Below, piece by piece: positions 33,050 through 41,965 of a stretch of DNA of 64,000 nucleotides. The translations under genes and the position numbers were made by a program. The DNA comes from JAMLHH01 sp964653095. GTDB taxonomy: Bacteria > Bacteroidota > Bacteroidia > Chitinophagales > JADIYW01. The number at the start of each line of letters is the position of its first letter. The stretch's first letter is position 1. The DNA lies in assembly GCA_964653095.1 (NCBI GenBank), contig CAZZEH010000011.1, positions 1 through 64,000 on the forward strand, in the 5' to 3' direction. A model generated the notes under the pieces. That model was not told the origin of the DNA. It searched no databases and saw only the letters and a list, made by a program, of their open reading frames with translations.

Positions 33050-34201
33050 ATGCATTTTCAACTGACTGAAGAACACTTGATGATTCGGGAAATGGCAAGA
33101 AACTTTGCTCAGAATGTACTGAAAACAGGCGTGATAGAACGGGATAGAGATATGATTTATCCTACTGAGGAAGTAAAACAAATGGCCGAACTGGGATTCC
33201 TCGGTATGATGGTCGATCCCAAATACAACGGAGGAGGCTTAGATACGATTTCTTATGTGCTGGCAATGGAAGAACTTTCCAAAGTAGATGCTTCCTGTTC
33301 GGTCATAGTTTCCGTAAACAATTCATTAGTCTGCTGGGGGCTTGAAAAATACGGCACAGAGGAGCAAAAAGAAAAATACTTGAAAAGACTTGCTGCCGGA
33401 GAATGTCTCGGAGCATTCGCCTTATCTGAACCCGAAGCCGGTTCGGATGCCACTCATCAAAGAACGACAGCCGAAGACAAAGGAGATTATTATCTCTTAA
33501 ACGGGACAAAAAACTGGATTACAAACGGAGGTAAAGCAGAAATTTATTTAGTAATTGCTCAAACGGACTCTTCTAAAAGGCACAAAGGAATCAATGTACT
33601 GATTGTAGAACGCAATTCTCCGGGCTTTGAGATAGGTGCCAAGGAAGACAAATTAGGTATCCGGGCTTCTGATACCCATTCTTTACTTTTTACGGATGTA
33701 AAAGTTCCGAAAGAAAACAGAATCGGTGCAGACGGATTTGGTTTTACCTTTGCAATGGAAACGCTCAACGGCGGAAGAATTGGTATTGCCGCTCAGGCAT
33801 TGGGCATCGCATCCGGAGCTTATGAACTTGCGCTGCAATATTCCAAAGAGAGGAAAGCTTTTGGTACAGAAATTTGTAATCATCAGGCCGTACAGTTTAA
33901 ACTGGCGGACATGGCTACAGAAATCGAAGCGGCGAGATTAATGATTTTGAAAGCAGCCTGGCTGAAAGATCAGGGCAAAGATTTTTCCACCTTGGCAGCA
34001 ATGGCAAAATCTTTCGCATCCGACGTGGCTATGAAAACGACTATTGAAGCCGTGCAAATTCACGGTGGATACGGATATGTAAAAGAATATCACGTGGAAA
34101 GACTGATGCGGGATGCCAAAATCACTCAGATTTATGAAGGCACAACCGAAATTCAAAAAATTGTAGTCAGCAGAAATCTCCTGAAAGGTATCACTGTCTA
34201 A
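33050..34201 (+). CDS. acyl-CoA dehydrogenase
   Basis: This 383-residue FAD enzyme oxidises acyl-CoA to enoyl-CoA. Motifs: GAFALSEPEAGSDATHQRTTA and NGTKNWITNGGKA (FAD and substrate loop), the RKAFGTEICNHQAVQFKLADMAT region, and the catalytic Glu in QIYEGTTEIQKIVV near residue 366. This pattern fits short-chain or butyryl-CoA dehydrogenases; chain length cannot be decided. A TACTTTCG just upstream differs by one base from a -7 box. It is followed by a strong terminator. Confidence 0.93.
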   Translation: MHFQLTEEHLMIREMARNFAQNVLKTGVIERDRDMIYPTEEVKQMAELGFLGMMVDPKYNGGGLDTISYVLAMEELSKVDASCSVIVSVNNSLVCWGLEKYGTEEQKEKYLKRLAAGECLGAFALSEPEAGSDATHQRTTAEDKGDYYLLNGTKNWITNGGKAEIYLVIAQTDSSKRHKGINVLIVERNSPGFEIGAKEDKLGIRASDTHSLLFTDVKVPKENRIGADGFGFTFAMETLNGGRIGIAAQALGIASGAYELALQYSKERKAFGTEICNHQAVQFKLADMATEIEAARLMILKAAWLKDQGKDFSTLAAMAKSFASDVAMKTTIEAVQIHGGYGYVKEYHVERLMRDAKITQIYEGTTEIQKIVVSRNLLKGITV

Positions 34202-34222
34202 GAATTTATTTATAAAAAAGCA

Positions 34223-34253
34223 AAAAAGACCGCAACGTTAGCGGTTTTTTTTA
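34223..34253 (+). terminator. terminator after the acyl-CoA dehydrogenase
   Basis: AAAAAAGACCGC pairs with GCGGTTTTTTTT around an AACGTTA loop (ACCGC 34229-34233 / GCGGT 34241-34245), with T-tracts on both strands. It could serve both directions. Confidence 0.8.
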
Positions 34254-34280
34254 TTTTAGATTGAACACGAAATTTATATT

Positions 34281-34351
34281 GTTTGTAACCACGGCATAAT
34301 ACCAAAATAAGGTTTCGCTTTATCGGTCTATTTTGAATTTCAAATTGGTAT
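34281..34351 (-). repeat. 71-bp dispersed repeat, copy 2
   Basis: Reverse complement of 16414-16484 with two substitutions. Its final base, 34351, is the last base of the hisIE stop codon, so the repeat begins exactly at the gene's end. It also separates hisIE from the preceding terminator. Confidence 0.7.
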
Positions 34352-34944
34352 TATTTGGAATGTCTCTGTTTCAACACTTCCAAAACTTCATTCAGCGAGA
34401 TGTTTTTCTCTGCCAACAATACAATAAAGTGATAAAGCAAGTCGGCAGCTTCGCCTCTGAATAAATCATCATTATTGTCCATGGCTTCTATAACCACTTC
34501 CACCGCCTCCTCTCCTACTTTTTGAGCTATTTTATTGATTCCTTTATTAAAAAGGTGGTTGGTGTATGATCCTTCCTGCGGATGTTCTTTTCTGTCTTGA
34601 ACCAACCTTTCCAAATAGTGGAGAAAACCAAAAAACTCTTCATTTTTTTCAGACCAGCAGGTATCGGTACCCGTATGGCATACAGGACCTGCAGGTGAGG
34701 CCAATATTAAAATTGTATCTGAATCGCAATCCGTTTTTATGTCTTTTACAAATAAAAAATTACTGCTTGTCTCGCCTTTTGTCCAAAGTGTATTGCGGCT
34801 CCTGCTAAAAAAAGTGACTTTACCTGTCTCATGAGTCTGTTTAAAAGCATCCTCATTCATATACCCAAGCATCAGCACCTTCCCTGTTAAATCGTCCTGC
34901 ACAATGGCAGGCAGCAGACCTTTTGAAAAATCCGGTTGTTTCAC
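34351..34944 (-). CDS. hisIE: bifunctional phosphoribosyl-AMP cyclohydrolase / phosphoribosyl-ATP pyrophosphatase
   Basis: This 197-residue protein does steps 2 and 3 of histidine synthesis. The HisI part (about 1-105) has VLMLGYMNEDAF, then the zinc-binding CDSDTILILASPAGPVCHTGTDTCW. The HisE part (about 110-197) has EGSYTNHLFNKGINKIAQKVGEEAVEVVIEA and GEAADLLYHFIVLL. The protein ends RHSK just inside the 71-bp repeat boundary. No other his genes are nearby. Confidence 0.95.
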   Translation of the reverse strand: MKQPDFSKGLLPAIVQDDLTGKVLMLGYMNEDAFKQTHETGKVTFFSRSRNTLWTKGETSSNFLFVKDIKTDCDSDTILILASPAGPVCHTGTDTCWSEKNEEFFGFLHYLERLVQDRKEHPQEGSYTNHLFNKGINKIAQKVGEEAVEVVIEAMDNNDDLFRGEAADLLYHFIVLLAEKNISLNEVLEVLKQRHSK

Positions 34945-34948
34945 ACTG

Positions 34949-34956
34949 CAAATATA
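34949..34956 (-). promoter_or_regulatory. -7 promoter box abutting hisIE
   Basis: Reads TATATTTG on the minus strand and ends 4 bases before the hisIE ATG (34944). Transcription would start at or within a base or two of the start codon. Confidence 0.35.
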
Positions 34957-35143
34957 AACAGTTATATTTCCAATGATACTGTTTACAGGCGATAAAAATT
35001 TATACTGAGCCTTAGCAATTCACCTTAAAATACTGATAGTCAAAACAAAGGGAAACTATTTTACAGATAATCTATATCAAAAATAATAGAATGATTATAT
35101 TAGCTCACTTTTTAAATAAACCATTAAATACAATAAACTAAAT

Positions 35144-36325
35144 ATGGCAGAAATTCAAGTTGGCCCATTGGCAAGCATGTTAGAAACTGATGGCACGTAC
35201 GGGCCTTACGGCGGAGCTTTCGTCCCTCCGGTATTAGAACCAAAACTGAAAAGATTAGCAGATTTTTTTGAGGAAGAAGTTAAAAAAGAAGATTTTCAAA
35301 AAGAACTCGTGAAACTTCTAAAGCAATATGTCGGAAGACCTTCTCCTCTCTATCTCGCCAAAAGACTCAGTGAATATGTCGGTTCCACTATATATCTGAA
35401 ACGGGAAGATTTGAACCACACAGGTGCTCATAAAATTAACAACTGTTTGGGTCAGATGCTCCTCGCCAAGCGTATGGGTGCTACGGAAGTTATTGCTGAA
35501 ACCGGAGCCGGTCAACATGGCGTGGCTACAGCTACAGCTGCGGCACTTTTTGGAATTCCGTGTAAAATTTTTATGGGAGCCATAGATATGGAAAGACAAG
35601 CCCTGAATGTCAGAAGAATAAAACTTTTGGGCGCAGAAGTGGTGCCAACCGATTTAGGTACAAAAACCCTGAAAGACGCTGTTGATGCTGCTTTGGGATA
35701 TTATATAGAGCATCCGGACGTTTTTTATTGTCTCGGCTCTCAGGTGGGTCCGCATCCTTATCCAAAAATTGTCGGATATTTTCAGTCGGTTATCGGAAAT
35801 GAGGCCAGACAGCAAATTTTGGAAGAAGAAGGCAGACTGCCGGATCATATCTTTGCAGCGGTGGGCGGAGGTTCCAACGCAATCGGTCTGTTCTCTGCAT
35901 TTTTAGCAGATGAATCCGTAAAAATTCATGGTGGTGAAGGCGGAGGTGATGGAGTGTTGCCTAACACTGCAGCTACACTTTCTTTCGGAAAACCGGCAGT
36001 CTTTCAGGGAACTAACTCATATTGCTTAGTTGATGATGAGGGCAACCCGATTCCGTCAAAATCTATTGCAGCAGGTTTAGACTATCCGGGTATTTCGCCC
36101 CAGCACGCACAGTTAAAAGACACCGGACGGGCAGATTACGAACCGGTTACAGATGCACAGGCCATAGAAGCATACAAACTGCTTTCTGAATTGGAAGGTA
36201 TTACACCTGCTATTGAGTCTTCTCACGCAGTGGCACTGGCCATCAAAATGATGAAAGGAAAAGGTCAGTTAGCTATAATCAATCTGTCCGGTCGCGGCGA
36301 CAAAGACGTGGAAAGAGAAATGTAA
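35144..36325 (+). CDS. trpB: tryptophan synthase beta chain
   Basis: This 393-residue PLP enzyme joins indole and serine. The Schiff-base lysine is K97 in HTGAHKINN. ETGAGQHGVATATAAALFG, GGGSNAIGLF and LSGRGDKD are family blocks. It is of the TrpB1 type, which normally pairs with TrpA. No trpA lies beside it, so the partner must be elsewhere or absent. The 199-base upstream gap shows no attenuator-like Trp peptide that I can recognise. Confidence 0.95.
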   Translation: MAEIQVGPLASMLETDGTYGPYGGAFVPPVLEPKLKRLADFFEEEVKKEDFQKELVKLLKQYVGRPSPLYLAKRLSEYVGSTIYLKREDLNHTGAHKINNCLGQMLLAKRMGATEVIAETGAGQHGVATATAAALFGIPCKIFMGAIDMERQALNVRRIKLLGAEVVPTDLGTKTLKDAVDAALGYYIEHPDVFYCLGSQVGPHPYPKIVGYFQSVIGNEARQQILEEEGRLPDHIFAAVGGGSNAIGLFSAFLADESVKIHGGEGGGDGVLPNTAATLSFGKPAVFQGTNSYCLVDDEGNPIPSKSIAAGLDYPGISPQHAQLKDTGRADYEPVTDAQAIEAYKLLSELEGITPAIESSHAVALAIKMMKGKGQLAIINLSGRGDKDVEREM

Positions 36326-36350
36326 ACCGAGTTTAAAACATCACTTACAT

Positions 36351-36389
36351 AAAAATCGCAATGCTGCTTTGTCAGTGTTGCGATTTTTT
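36351..36389. terminator. bidirectional terminator between trpB and the HD gene
   Basis: AAAAATCGCAATGCTG pairs with CAGTGTTGCGATTTTT with two mismatches. The A/T-tracts flank both sides, so it may stop transcripts from both convergent genes. The HD-protein ORF ends inside the right arm (stop 36372-36374). Confidence 0.75.
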
Positions 36390-36986
36390 ATTACTCTCCC
36401 GTTCAATCCATCCCTGTTCCAAACTGTAATCAATATAGGACTGTGTTTCTTCCCACAAACGGACTGAACCCATCTCAATAACTTTAAGCTTTTCAATCAG
36501 TTTCTCATAAGTCACCTGATATTTTTCCCACGTACCGGCCTGATTATGGCGATTCATCAGAGTAGGTGCGTATCGGTCAAGAGCGTGAGCAAATTTTTTC
36601 TCCGGGCTTTCCCCAAACTCAAACTCATACCATAAATCATATAATTCGCGACCAATACTGTCCGGCAGTAATCCGTATAGCTTTTGAGCGGCAGACTTCT
36701 CATTTTCAGAATGAGATGAATTTCTTGTGGCATCAAAGTAAAATTTATCTCCCACGTACACCTCTACTAAATCATGTACTAACAGCATTTTAATCACTTT
36801 CAGAATATCTACCGGTTCATTTGAATAATCTTTAAGAACTAATGCCATTAACGCAAGTTGCCAGGAATGCTCTGCATCGTTTTCACGTCTTTCTATGCCA
36901 ATCGGGCTTGTCTCCCGAAGGACTGATTTTAGTTTATCCGCCTCTCTGATAAAATCAATAATTCTGCTAAACTCATCAGCCATCAC
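36372..36986 (-). CDS. HD-domain phosphohydrolase (YfbR/HDDC2-like)
   Basis: This 204-residue protein has the HD pattern: NDAEHSWQLALMALVL, then KMLLVHDLVEVYVGDKF near residue 68 and a later ALDRYAPTLMNRH. The metal ligands H, HD and D are present. Members of this subgroup (HDDC2, YfbR) are 5'-deoxynucleotidases; substrate specificity here is inferred. It starts one base after the stop of the gamma-glutamylcyclotransferase-like gene's reading direction is considered (36986 against 36988), so the two are adjacent on the minus strand. Confidence 0.85.
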   Translation of the reverse strand: MMADEFSRIIDFIREADKLKSVLRETSPIGIERRENDAEHSWQLALMALVLKDYSNEPVDILKVIKMLLVHDLVEVYVGDKFYFDATRNSSHSENEKSAAQKLYGLLPDSIGRELYDLWYEFEFGESPEKKFAHALDRYAPTLMNRHNQAGTWEKYQVTYEKLIEKLKVIEMGSVRLWEETQSYIDYSLEQGWIERESNKKSQH

Positions 36987-36987
36987 A

Positions 36988-37380
36988 CTACGGATTTAAA
37001 TAATCGCCTGATTCTATTAAAACTGCATTCCCTCCCAAAGAAGCTTTGTAGAGATAAGTCCAGCACAAATATTTTCCCTCACCACAATAGACCTCTACTT
37101 TCTCTCTGGAATAATCATAAGGCGGTTCGCCCACTCCAATTCCTTCATATTCATCCAACTCTTTAAACAATGTGGCGTCTTCCAACAGATACACATCGCC
37201 CACCACAATATTTTCCGGATTACTGTTCCTGACTAAAGCAGGAAAATCGTCCACTTCGTACAGCTTAGCACCCTTTATATAACCCAAACTAATCAAAGTA
37301 GAATGAGCTGCCAGTTTTTCAGCTATTTTATGTCTGTTATCCAACCTCAGGGTGCCGTATGTAAAAAAATATTGAGTCAT
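36988..37380 (-). CDS. gamma-glutamylcyclotransferase-like (AIG2/GGACT) protein
   Basis: This 130-residue protein has the GGCT fold signature FTYGTLRLDNRHKIAEKL at the N-terminus and the catalytic-type glutamate in ELDEYEGIG near residue 79. VVGDVYLLE precedes it. Members cyclise gamma-glutamyl groups, but substrates vary. Its stop is 1 base from the HD-protein ATG, suggesting co-transcription. Confidence 0.88.
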   Translation of the reverse strand: MTQYFFTYGTLRLDNRHKIAEKLAAHSTLISLGYIKGAKLYEVDDFPALVRNSNPENIVVGDVYLLEDATLFKELDEYEGIGVGEPPYDYSREKVEVYCGEGKYLCWTYLYKASLGGNAVLIESGDYLNP

Positions 37381-37422
37381 GATTCCTATGTTATGTTCAA
37401 CTTGAAAAGTTATTTACATTTC

Positions 37423-40095
37423 TTATTTTAAGAGTTCTGTTAGACTTTCTTCCAAACTTCTAAGTTTTTGCAAGCCGTCTGCATGTTTTTTGCGTTCTTT
37501 TTCAACGATATCATACTTGGCATTTTGTACAAAACGTTCATTTTGAAGCTTTTTCTCTACAGAAGCTATAAATCCCTTGATGTATTTTATTTCTTCTTCA
37601 ATTTTTTTCTTTTCGCCTTCTACATCCACTGAAAGTCCAAAATCAAGATAGACTTTATCCGTCCCTACCAGCTCTGTAATAAGATTTTGAGAAGATTCCG
37701 GCATCTCAAAAACAACTTCGCTTACATTTTCTTTTAACTGAATAATATTCATAAATACCTGATATACTTTCGTATTATCAGACTGTATATAAACTTTAAC
37801 TTCATCTTTTGGCGACAACTGCGCCTTGCCTCTGGCGTGGCGGACTGTCGTAATAAAAGACTGAATATGTTCACCTGCCTTCAGTGCATCCGTATCAACT
37901 GTCCCTATTTTAGGGTAAGGCTGAACAAAAATATCATCTCCTTCCCCGCGCGGACGAATTGAATGCCAAATTTCTTCCGTAATAAACGGCATAAACGGAT
38001 GGAGCAAAATCATAGCCTGCTCAAAATATATAATAGTTTTATTGAACACATTTTCAGATATCGGCTCGCCAAAAGGAGGTTTTATCCATTCCAAATACCA
38101 GGAACAGAAGTCATTCCATATAAAATTATACAGTAAGGTCTGAGCTTCCGACAATCGGAACTCTCCGACCAGCCTTTCAAGCTCTTTTGAAACATGAGCA
38201 AGTTTTGAATCCATCCAGTCAAAAACTGCCTGCTTGGATAAATCTTCCTTTTTTACAATATCTAATCCTTTAATCAGCCGCAAAGCATTCCACATCTTAT
38301 TGCAGAAATTCCTCCCCTGAAGAACTAATTTGTCATCGTACAAAATATCATTGCCTGCCGGTGCGGAAGACATCATCCCAAACCGTACTCCATCCGCCCC
38401 GAAATCACGAATCAAATCCAATGGGTCCGGTGAATTGCCAAGAGATTTTGACATCTTCCTGCCCAGTTTGTCCCGAACTATCCCGGTGAGATAGACCGTT
38501 TCAAACGGAATTTTGTCGGTGTATTCCATTCCGGCAATTATCATTCTCGCTACCCAGAAAAAAAGAATTTCGGGCGCAGTTACCAAAACTTTTGTCGGAT
38601 AATAATAGTTGAGTTCAGGATTTTTGGACAAATCTATTTTTCCGGACTGAGCATCATAAGATTCACCAAACCCGCCAAATACCTGTAAAGGCCAAAGCCA
38701 GGAAGAAGCCCAGGTATCCAATACATCCTCATCCTGTTTCAAATCTTCCCGTTTGAGTGAAGAGTTCTTCTTCTGTGCCAGAATAAATGCTTCTTCTTCC
38801 GTTTCCGCCACCACAAAATCCCCATCCGGGAGATAATAAGCCGGTATTCTGTGTCCCCACCACAACTGTCTGGAAATACACCAGTCTCTGACGTTTTCCA
38901 TCCAGTGGCGATATGTACTTTTAAATTTAGACGGTACCAATAAGACCTCATCTTTTTCTACCACCTTCAAAGCCCTCTTGGAGATTTTCTGCATGTCCAA
39001 AAACCACTGAAGTGAAAGCCTCGGTTCCACTACCGAGTTTGTACGCTCCGAACGCCCGATCTTATTGATTATCGTCTCTGTTTTTACTAAACAACCGGAT
39101 GCTTCAAGTTCTTTTACAAATTTCTTTCTCAATACAAACCGATCCAGTCCGACAAATTCTTTTATTCCGACATTTTCATTAGCAGTCCCATCCTCCTTAA
39201 ACATATCTATTATTTCAAGATTATGCTTTTGTCCCAACTCATAGTCATTGTGATCATGGGCTGGTGTTACTTTTAGACATCCGGTACCAAAATCTTTGTC
39301 CACATAGTCATCAAAAATAATTGGGATACGCCTGTTTACATGAGGGACTATTGCATATTTCCCTTTTAAATGACCATATCTCTCGTCGTCAGGATGAACT
39401 GCAATAGCAGTATCCGCAAAAATTGTTTCAGGCCGAGTCGTGGCAATTACGACATATTCATCCTCAGCTCCATCAATTTTGTATCGTACTGAATATAATT
39501 GAGACTGTTCTCCAACATCATGATGAATCACTTCTTCATTGGACAGTGCTGTTTTAGCCTCCACATCCCAGTTAATCATACGGAGTCCTCTGTAGATATA
39601 TCCTTTTTTATATAAATCCACAAAAACTCTGATTACAGCTTTATAATAATCCGAATCCATAGTGAATCCGGTTCTGTCCCAATCACAGGAAGCTCCCAGT
39701 TGTTTTAGCTGCTCTAAGATTATACCTCCATATTTATCTTTCCACTGATAGGCATGCTCTAAAAATTCATCTCTTGACAAATCGCTTTTCTTAATACCTT
39801 TTTCCCGCAACATACCTACCACTTTGGCCTCTGTCGCTATTGAAGCGTGATCGGTACCCGGCACCCAACAGGCATTATAACCTTTCTGCCTGGCAGTACG
39901 AATCAAAATATCCTGAATCGTATTATTGAGCATGTGTCCCATGTGCAGCACACCCGTTACATTTGGTGGCGGAATCACTATGGTATAAGATGGCCGATTG
40001 TCCGGTTTTGAGTTAAAATATCTTTTGTCCATCCAATGGCGATACCATTTGGTTTCAACCTGAGACGGATCGTAAGTTTTGCTTAGTTCGTTCAT
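37423..40095 (-). CDS. valS: valyl-tRNA synthetase
   Basis: This 890-residue class I synthetase charges tRNA-Val. The HIGH-type motif is HMGH at 51-54 (PPPNVTGVLHMGHM). The KMSKS motif is at 547-551 (GRKMSKSLGN). The editing domain (TTRPETIFADTAIAVHPDD) is complete. A C-terminal coiled-coil tail (about 820-890, VDVEGEKKKIEEEIKYIKGF) is the usual tRNA-binding arm of ValRS. Length is normal. Confidence 0.97.
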   Translation of the reverse strand: MNELSKTYDPSQVETKWYRHWMDKRYFNSKPDNRPSYTIVIPPPNVTGVLHMGHMLNNTIQDILIRTARQKGYNACWVPGTDHASIATEAKVVGMLREKGIKKSDLSRDEFLEHAYQWKDKYGGIILEQLKQLGASCDWDRTGFTMDSDYYKAVIRVFVDLYKKGYIYRGLRMINWDVEAKTALSNEEVIHHDVGEQSQLYSVRYKIDGAEDEYVVIATTRPETIFADTAIAVHPDDERYGHLKGKYAIVPHVNRRIPIIFDDYVDKDFGTGCLKVTPAHDHNDYELGQKHNLEIIDMFKEDGTANENVGIKEFVGLDRFVLRKKFVKELEASGCLVKTETIINKIGRSERTNSVVEPRLSLQWFLDMQKISKRALKVVEKDEVLLVPSKFKSTYRHWMENVRDWCISRQLWWGHRIPAYYLPDGDFVVAETEEEAFILAQKKNSSLKREDLKQDEDVLDTWASSWLWPLQVFGGFGESYDAQSGKIDLSKNPELNYYYPTKVLVTAPEILFFWVARMIIAGMEYTDKIPFETVYLTGIVRDKLGRKMSKSLGNSPDPLDLIRDFGADGVRFGMMSSAPAGNDILYDDKLVLQGRNFCNKMWNALRLIKGLDIVKKEDLSKQAVFDWMDSKLAHVSKELERLVGEFRLSEAQTLLYNFIWNDFCSWYLEWIKPPFGEPISENVFNKTIIYFEQAMILLHPFMPFITEEIWHSIRPRGEGDDIFVQPYPKIGTVDTDALKAGEHIQSFITTVRHARGKAQLSPKDEVKVYIQSDNTKVYQVFMNIIQLKENVSEVVFEMPESSQNLITELVGTDKVYLDFGLSVDVEGEKKKIEEEIKYIKGFIASVEKKLQNERFVQNAKYDIVEKERKKHADGLQKLRSLEESLTELLK

Positions 40096-40111
40096 AATGA
40101 TTTGAGAAGCG

Positions 40112-40119
40112 CAAATTTA
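40112..40119 (-). promoter_or_regulatory. -7 promoter box for valS
   Basis: Reads TAAATTTG on the minus strand, 16 bases before the valS ATG (40095). No convincing -33 element. No T-box-like leader is visible in the 40096-40293 gap. Confidence 0.3.
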
Positions 40120-40293
40120 ACAATTTACATTCAGATATAAAGTCCGGAAATTGAATCAGTCAAAATTTCAAGCCCTTTTAGATTCAGGGACTTCACAAAT
40201 CAATTTATATTCTGAGTAATCTTACTATTTTAGTGAAAAATACGCTTTTTTAAGTTTTCTTTGTACACTGATACCTAATACTTACATATTTAA

Positions 40294-41964
40294 ATGAGTT
40301 CACACTTTTCTATATTCTCTCTCATTTTCATTCTATGTTTTTCCGCTCTGCCGACTAACGGGCAACAGGCACAAATACCCTTGGAACATGATTATATCAA
40401 CAGGATTGACAGGATATTAAGCCGACCCGGCACGAACTTTCATTCCTCCGTAAAGCCCTATCTCGAAAATGAGGTTTTGAATGCAATCCCGTACGAATCG
40501 TGGGCAGAGATGGGCATTCCTGACTACAATGAAAATTTCGCCACTCAAAAAGACAGTATCGGATATGTACTGCTCAAAAAAGGACATGAAGGATTTTCTC
40601 TTGGTTCGAAAAGAGGCGATTTACTTCAGATTCAGAAAGGCAAATTCTATCTCGGCATCAATCCGATTGTAGATTTTTCAGTTGGTTATGATCTAAAAGC
40701 TAAAAAAACGTATATCGGAAGTCAGTATGGCGTACACGTGAATAGTCATGCAGGTAAAAAAGTATCTTTTGGATTTGCATACAGAGGACTCAGTGAAAAA
40801 AATGCAGATTACATTTTTGATTTGACAGAAAAGCGGGGAGTCATGCCCGGTTTTGGAAAAGTAAATTGGGACGGCTCGACAATTCAGACGAATGATTTTA
40901 GTGGGTATATCAGCTACAGCCCGGCACAATACATCAATATTCAGGCAGGATATGGAAAGCATTTTTGGGGTGACGGCTACAGAAGTTTATTTATCAGCGA
41001 TTACGCTCCGTCGTACCCTTATCTCGCTTTACATGCAAACTTTTGGAAGGTCAAGTACACCTATCTGTTTAACATTATGCGGGACGGCTCCATAAATAAT
41101 TTTGACGGAAGTACATTCAAAACAAAATACGGAGCTTTTCACAACCTGAGTATTGACGTGGCAAAGTGGTTTGAATTTACATTCTTTGAAGGAGTGGTAT
41201 GGGAACACAGCGACAGCACCGGAACAAGAGGAGTAGAGCTAAACTATCTGAATCCTGTTGTTTTTATGAGACCGATAGAATTTGCCATAGGCTCTCCCGA
41301 CAATATCATTATGGGACTGAATTTAAAGTTTAAGGTCTCCAAGAGTACGAATATCTACACCCAATTTTTATTGGACGACTTAGACATCAAACAGGCACGA
41401 TTGGGTAAGGGGTTTTACAGAAACAAATTAGGCATGCAGGTAGGAATAAAATCTTTCGATTTATTTAAAATTCCTTATTTCGACTTTCAGACCGAATTTA
41501 ACCTCGTAAGGCCATATGTATATGCCCACAAAATAACTGCTCAAAATTATACTCACAAAAACATGCCTTTGGCTCATCCGCTTGGGGCAAACTTTATGGA
41601 AGTGCTGGCTATTTTGAGATATGAAAAAAACAATTTCTATACTTCTGCCAAAATTCAGTTTGCCAAACAGGGAAGAGACAGTGAAGATGTAGAACACAGT
41701 GGGTACGATATTTATCGTTCTGATTTTGAAATCGACGGAGGTGTTTTGGAACACGCCTTCAATAAAAGTCTGTTACAGGGAGCCAAAACCAACATTTTGA
41801 ATACCGAGATTAGGGCAGGTTACAGATTAAATCCAAGAATCAACCTTTCCGCCGAACTCATTTTTAATTACAGAAAACTTTCATCCGACATAGCTGAAGA
41901 ATCGAATGCATTTATAGGTTTTGGAATCCGTTCCAATCTCTTTAATCGGTACAAGGACTTTTAA
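40294..41964 (+). CDS. Wzi/RemB-like outer-membrane beta-barrel protein
   Basis: This 556-residue protein has a signal peptide (cleavage near NGQ-QAQ) and alternating strands with many aromatic residues. The block QAGYGKHFWGDGYRSLFISDYAPSYPYL with FWKVKYTYLFNIM is typical of the Bacteroidota group annotated as capsule assembly Wzi or gliding protein RemB. It would sit in the outer membrane and bind capsular or extracellular polysaccharide; RemB affects gliding in F. johnsoniae. Its stop is 1 base from the dprA ATG. Confidence 0.78.
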   Translation: MSSHFSIFSLIFILCFSALPTNGQQAQIPLEHDYINRIDRILSRPGTNFHSSVKPYLENEVLNAIPYESWAEMGIPDYNENFATQKDSIGYVLLKKGHEGFSLGSKRGDLLQIQKGKFYLGINPIVDFSVGYDLKAKKTYIGSQYGVHVNSHAGKKVSFGFAYRGLSEKNADYIFDLTEKRGVMPGFGKVNWDGSTIQTNDFSGYISYSPAQYINIQAGYGKHFWGDGYRSLFISDYAPSYPYLALHANFWKVKYTYLFNIMRDGSINNFDGSTFKTKYGAFHNLSIDVAKWFEFTFFEGVVWEHSDSTGTRGVELNYLNPVVFMRPIEFAIGSPDNIIMGLNLKFKVSKSTNIYTQFLLDDLDIKQARLGKGFYRNKLGMQVGIKSFDLFKIPYFDFQTEFNLVRPYVYAHKITAQNYTHKNMPLAHPLGANFMEVLAILRYEKNNFYTSAKIQFAKQGRDSEDVEHSGYDIYRSDFEIDGGVLEHAFNKSLLQGAKTNILNTEIRAGYRLNPRINLSAELIFNYRKLSSDIAEESNAFIGFGIRSNLFNRYKDF

Positions 41965-41965
41965 A

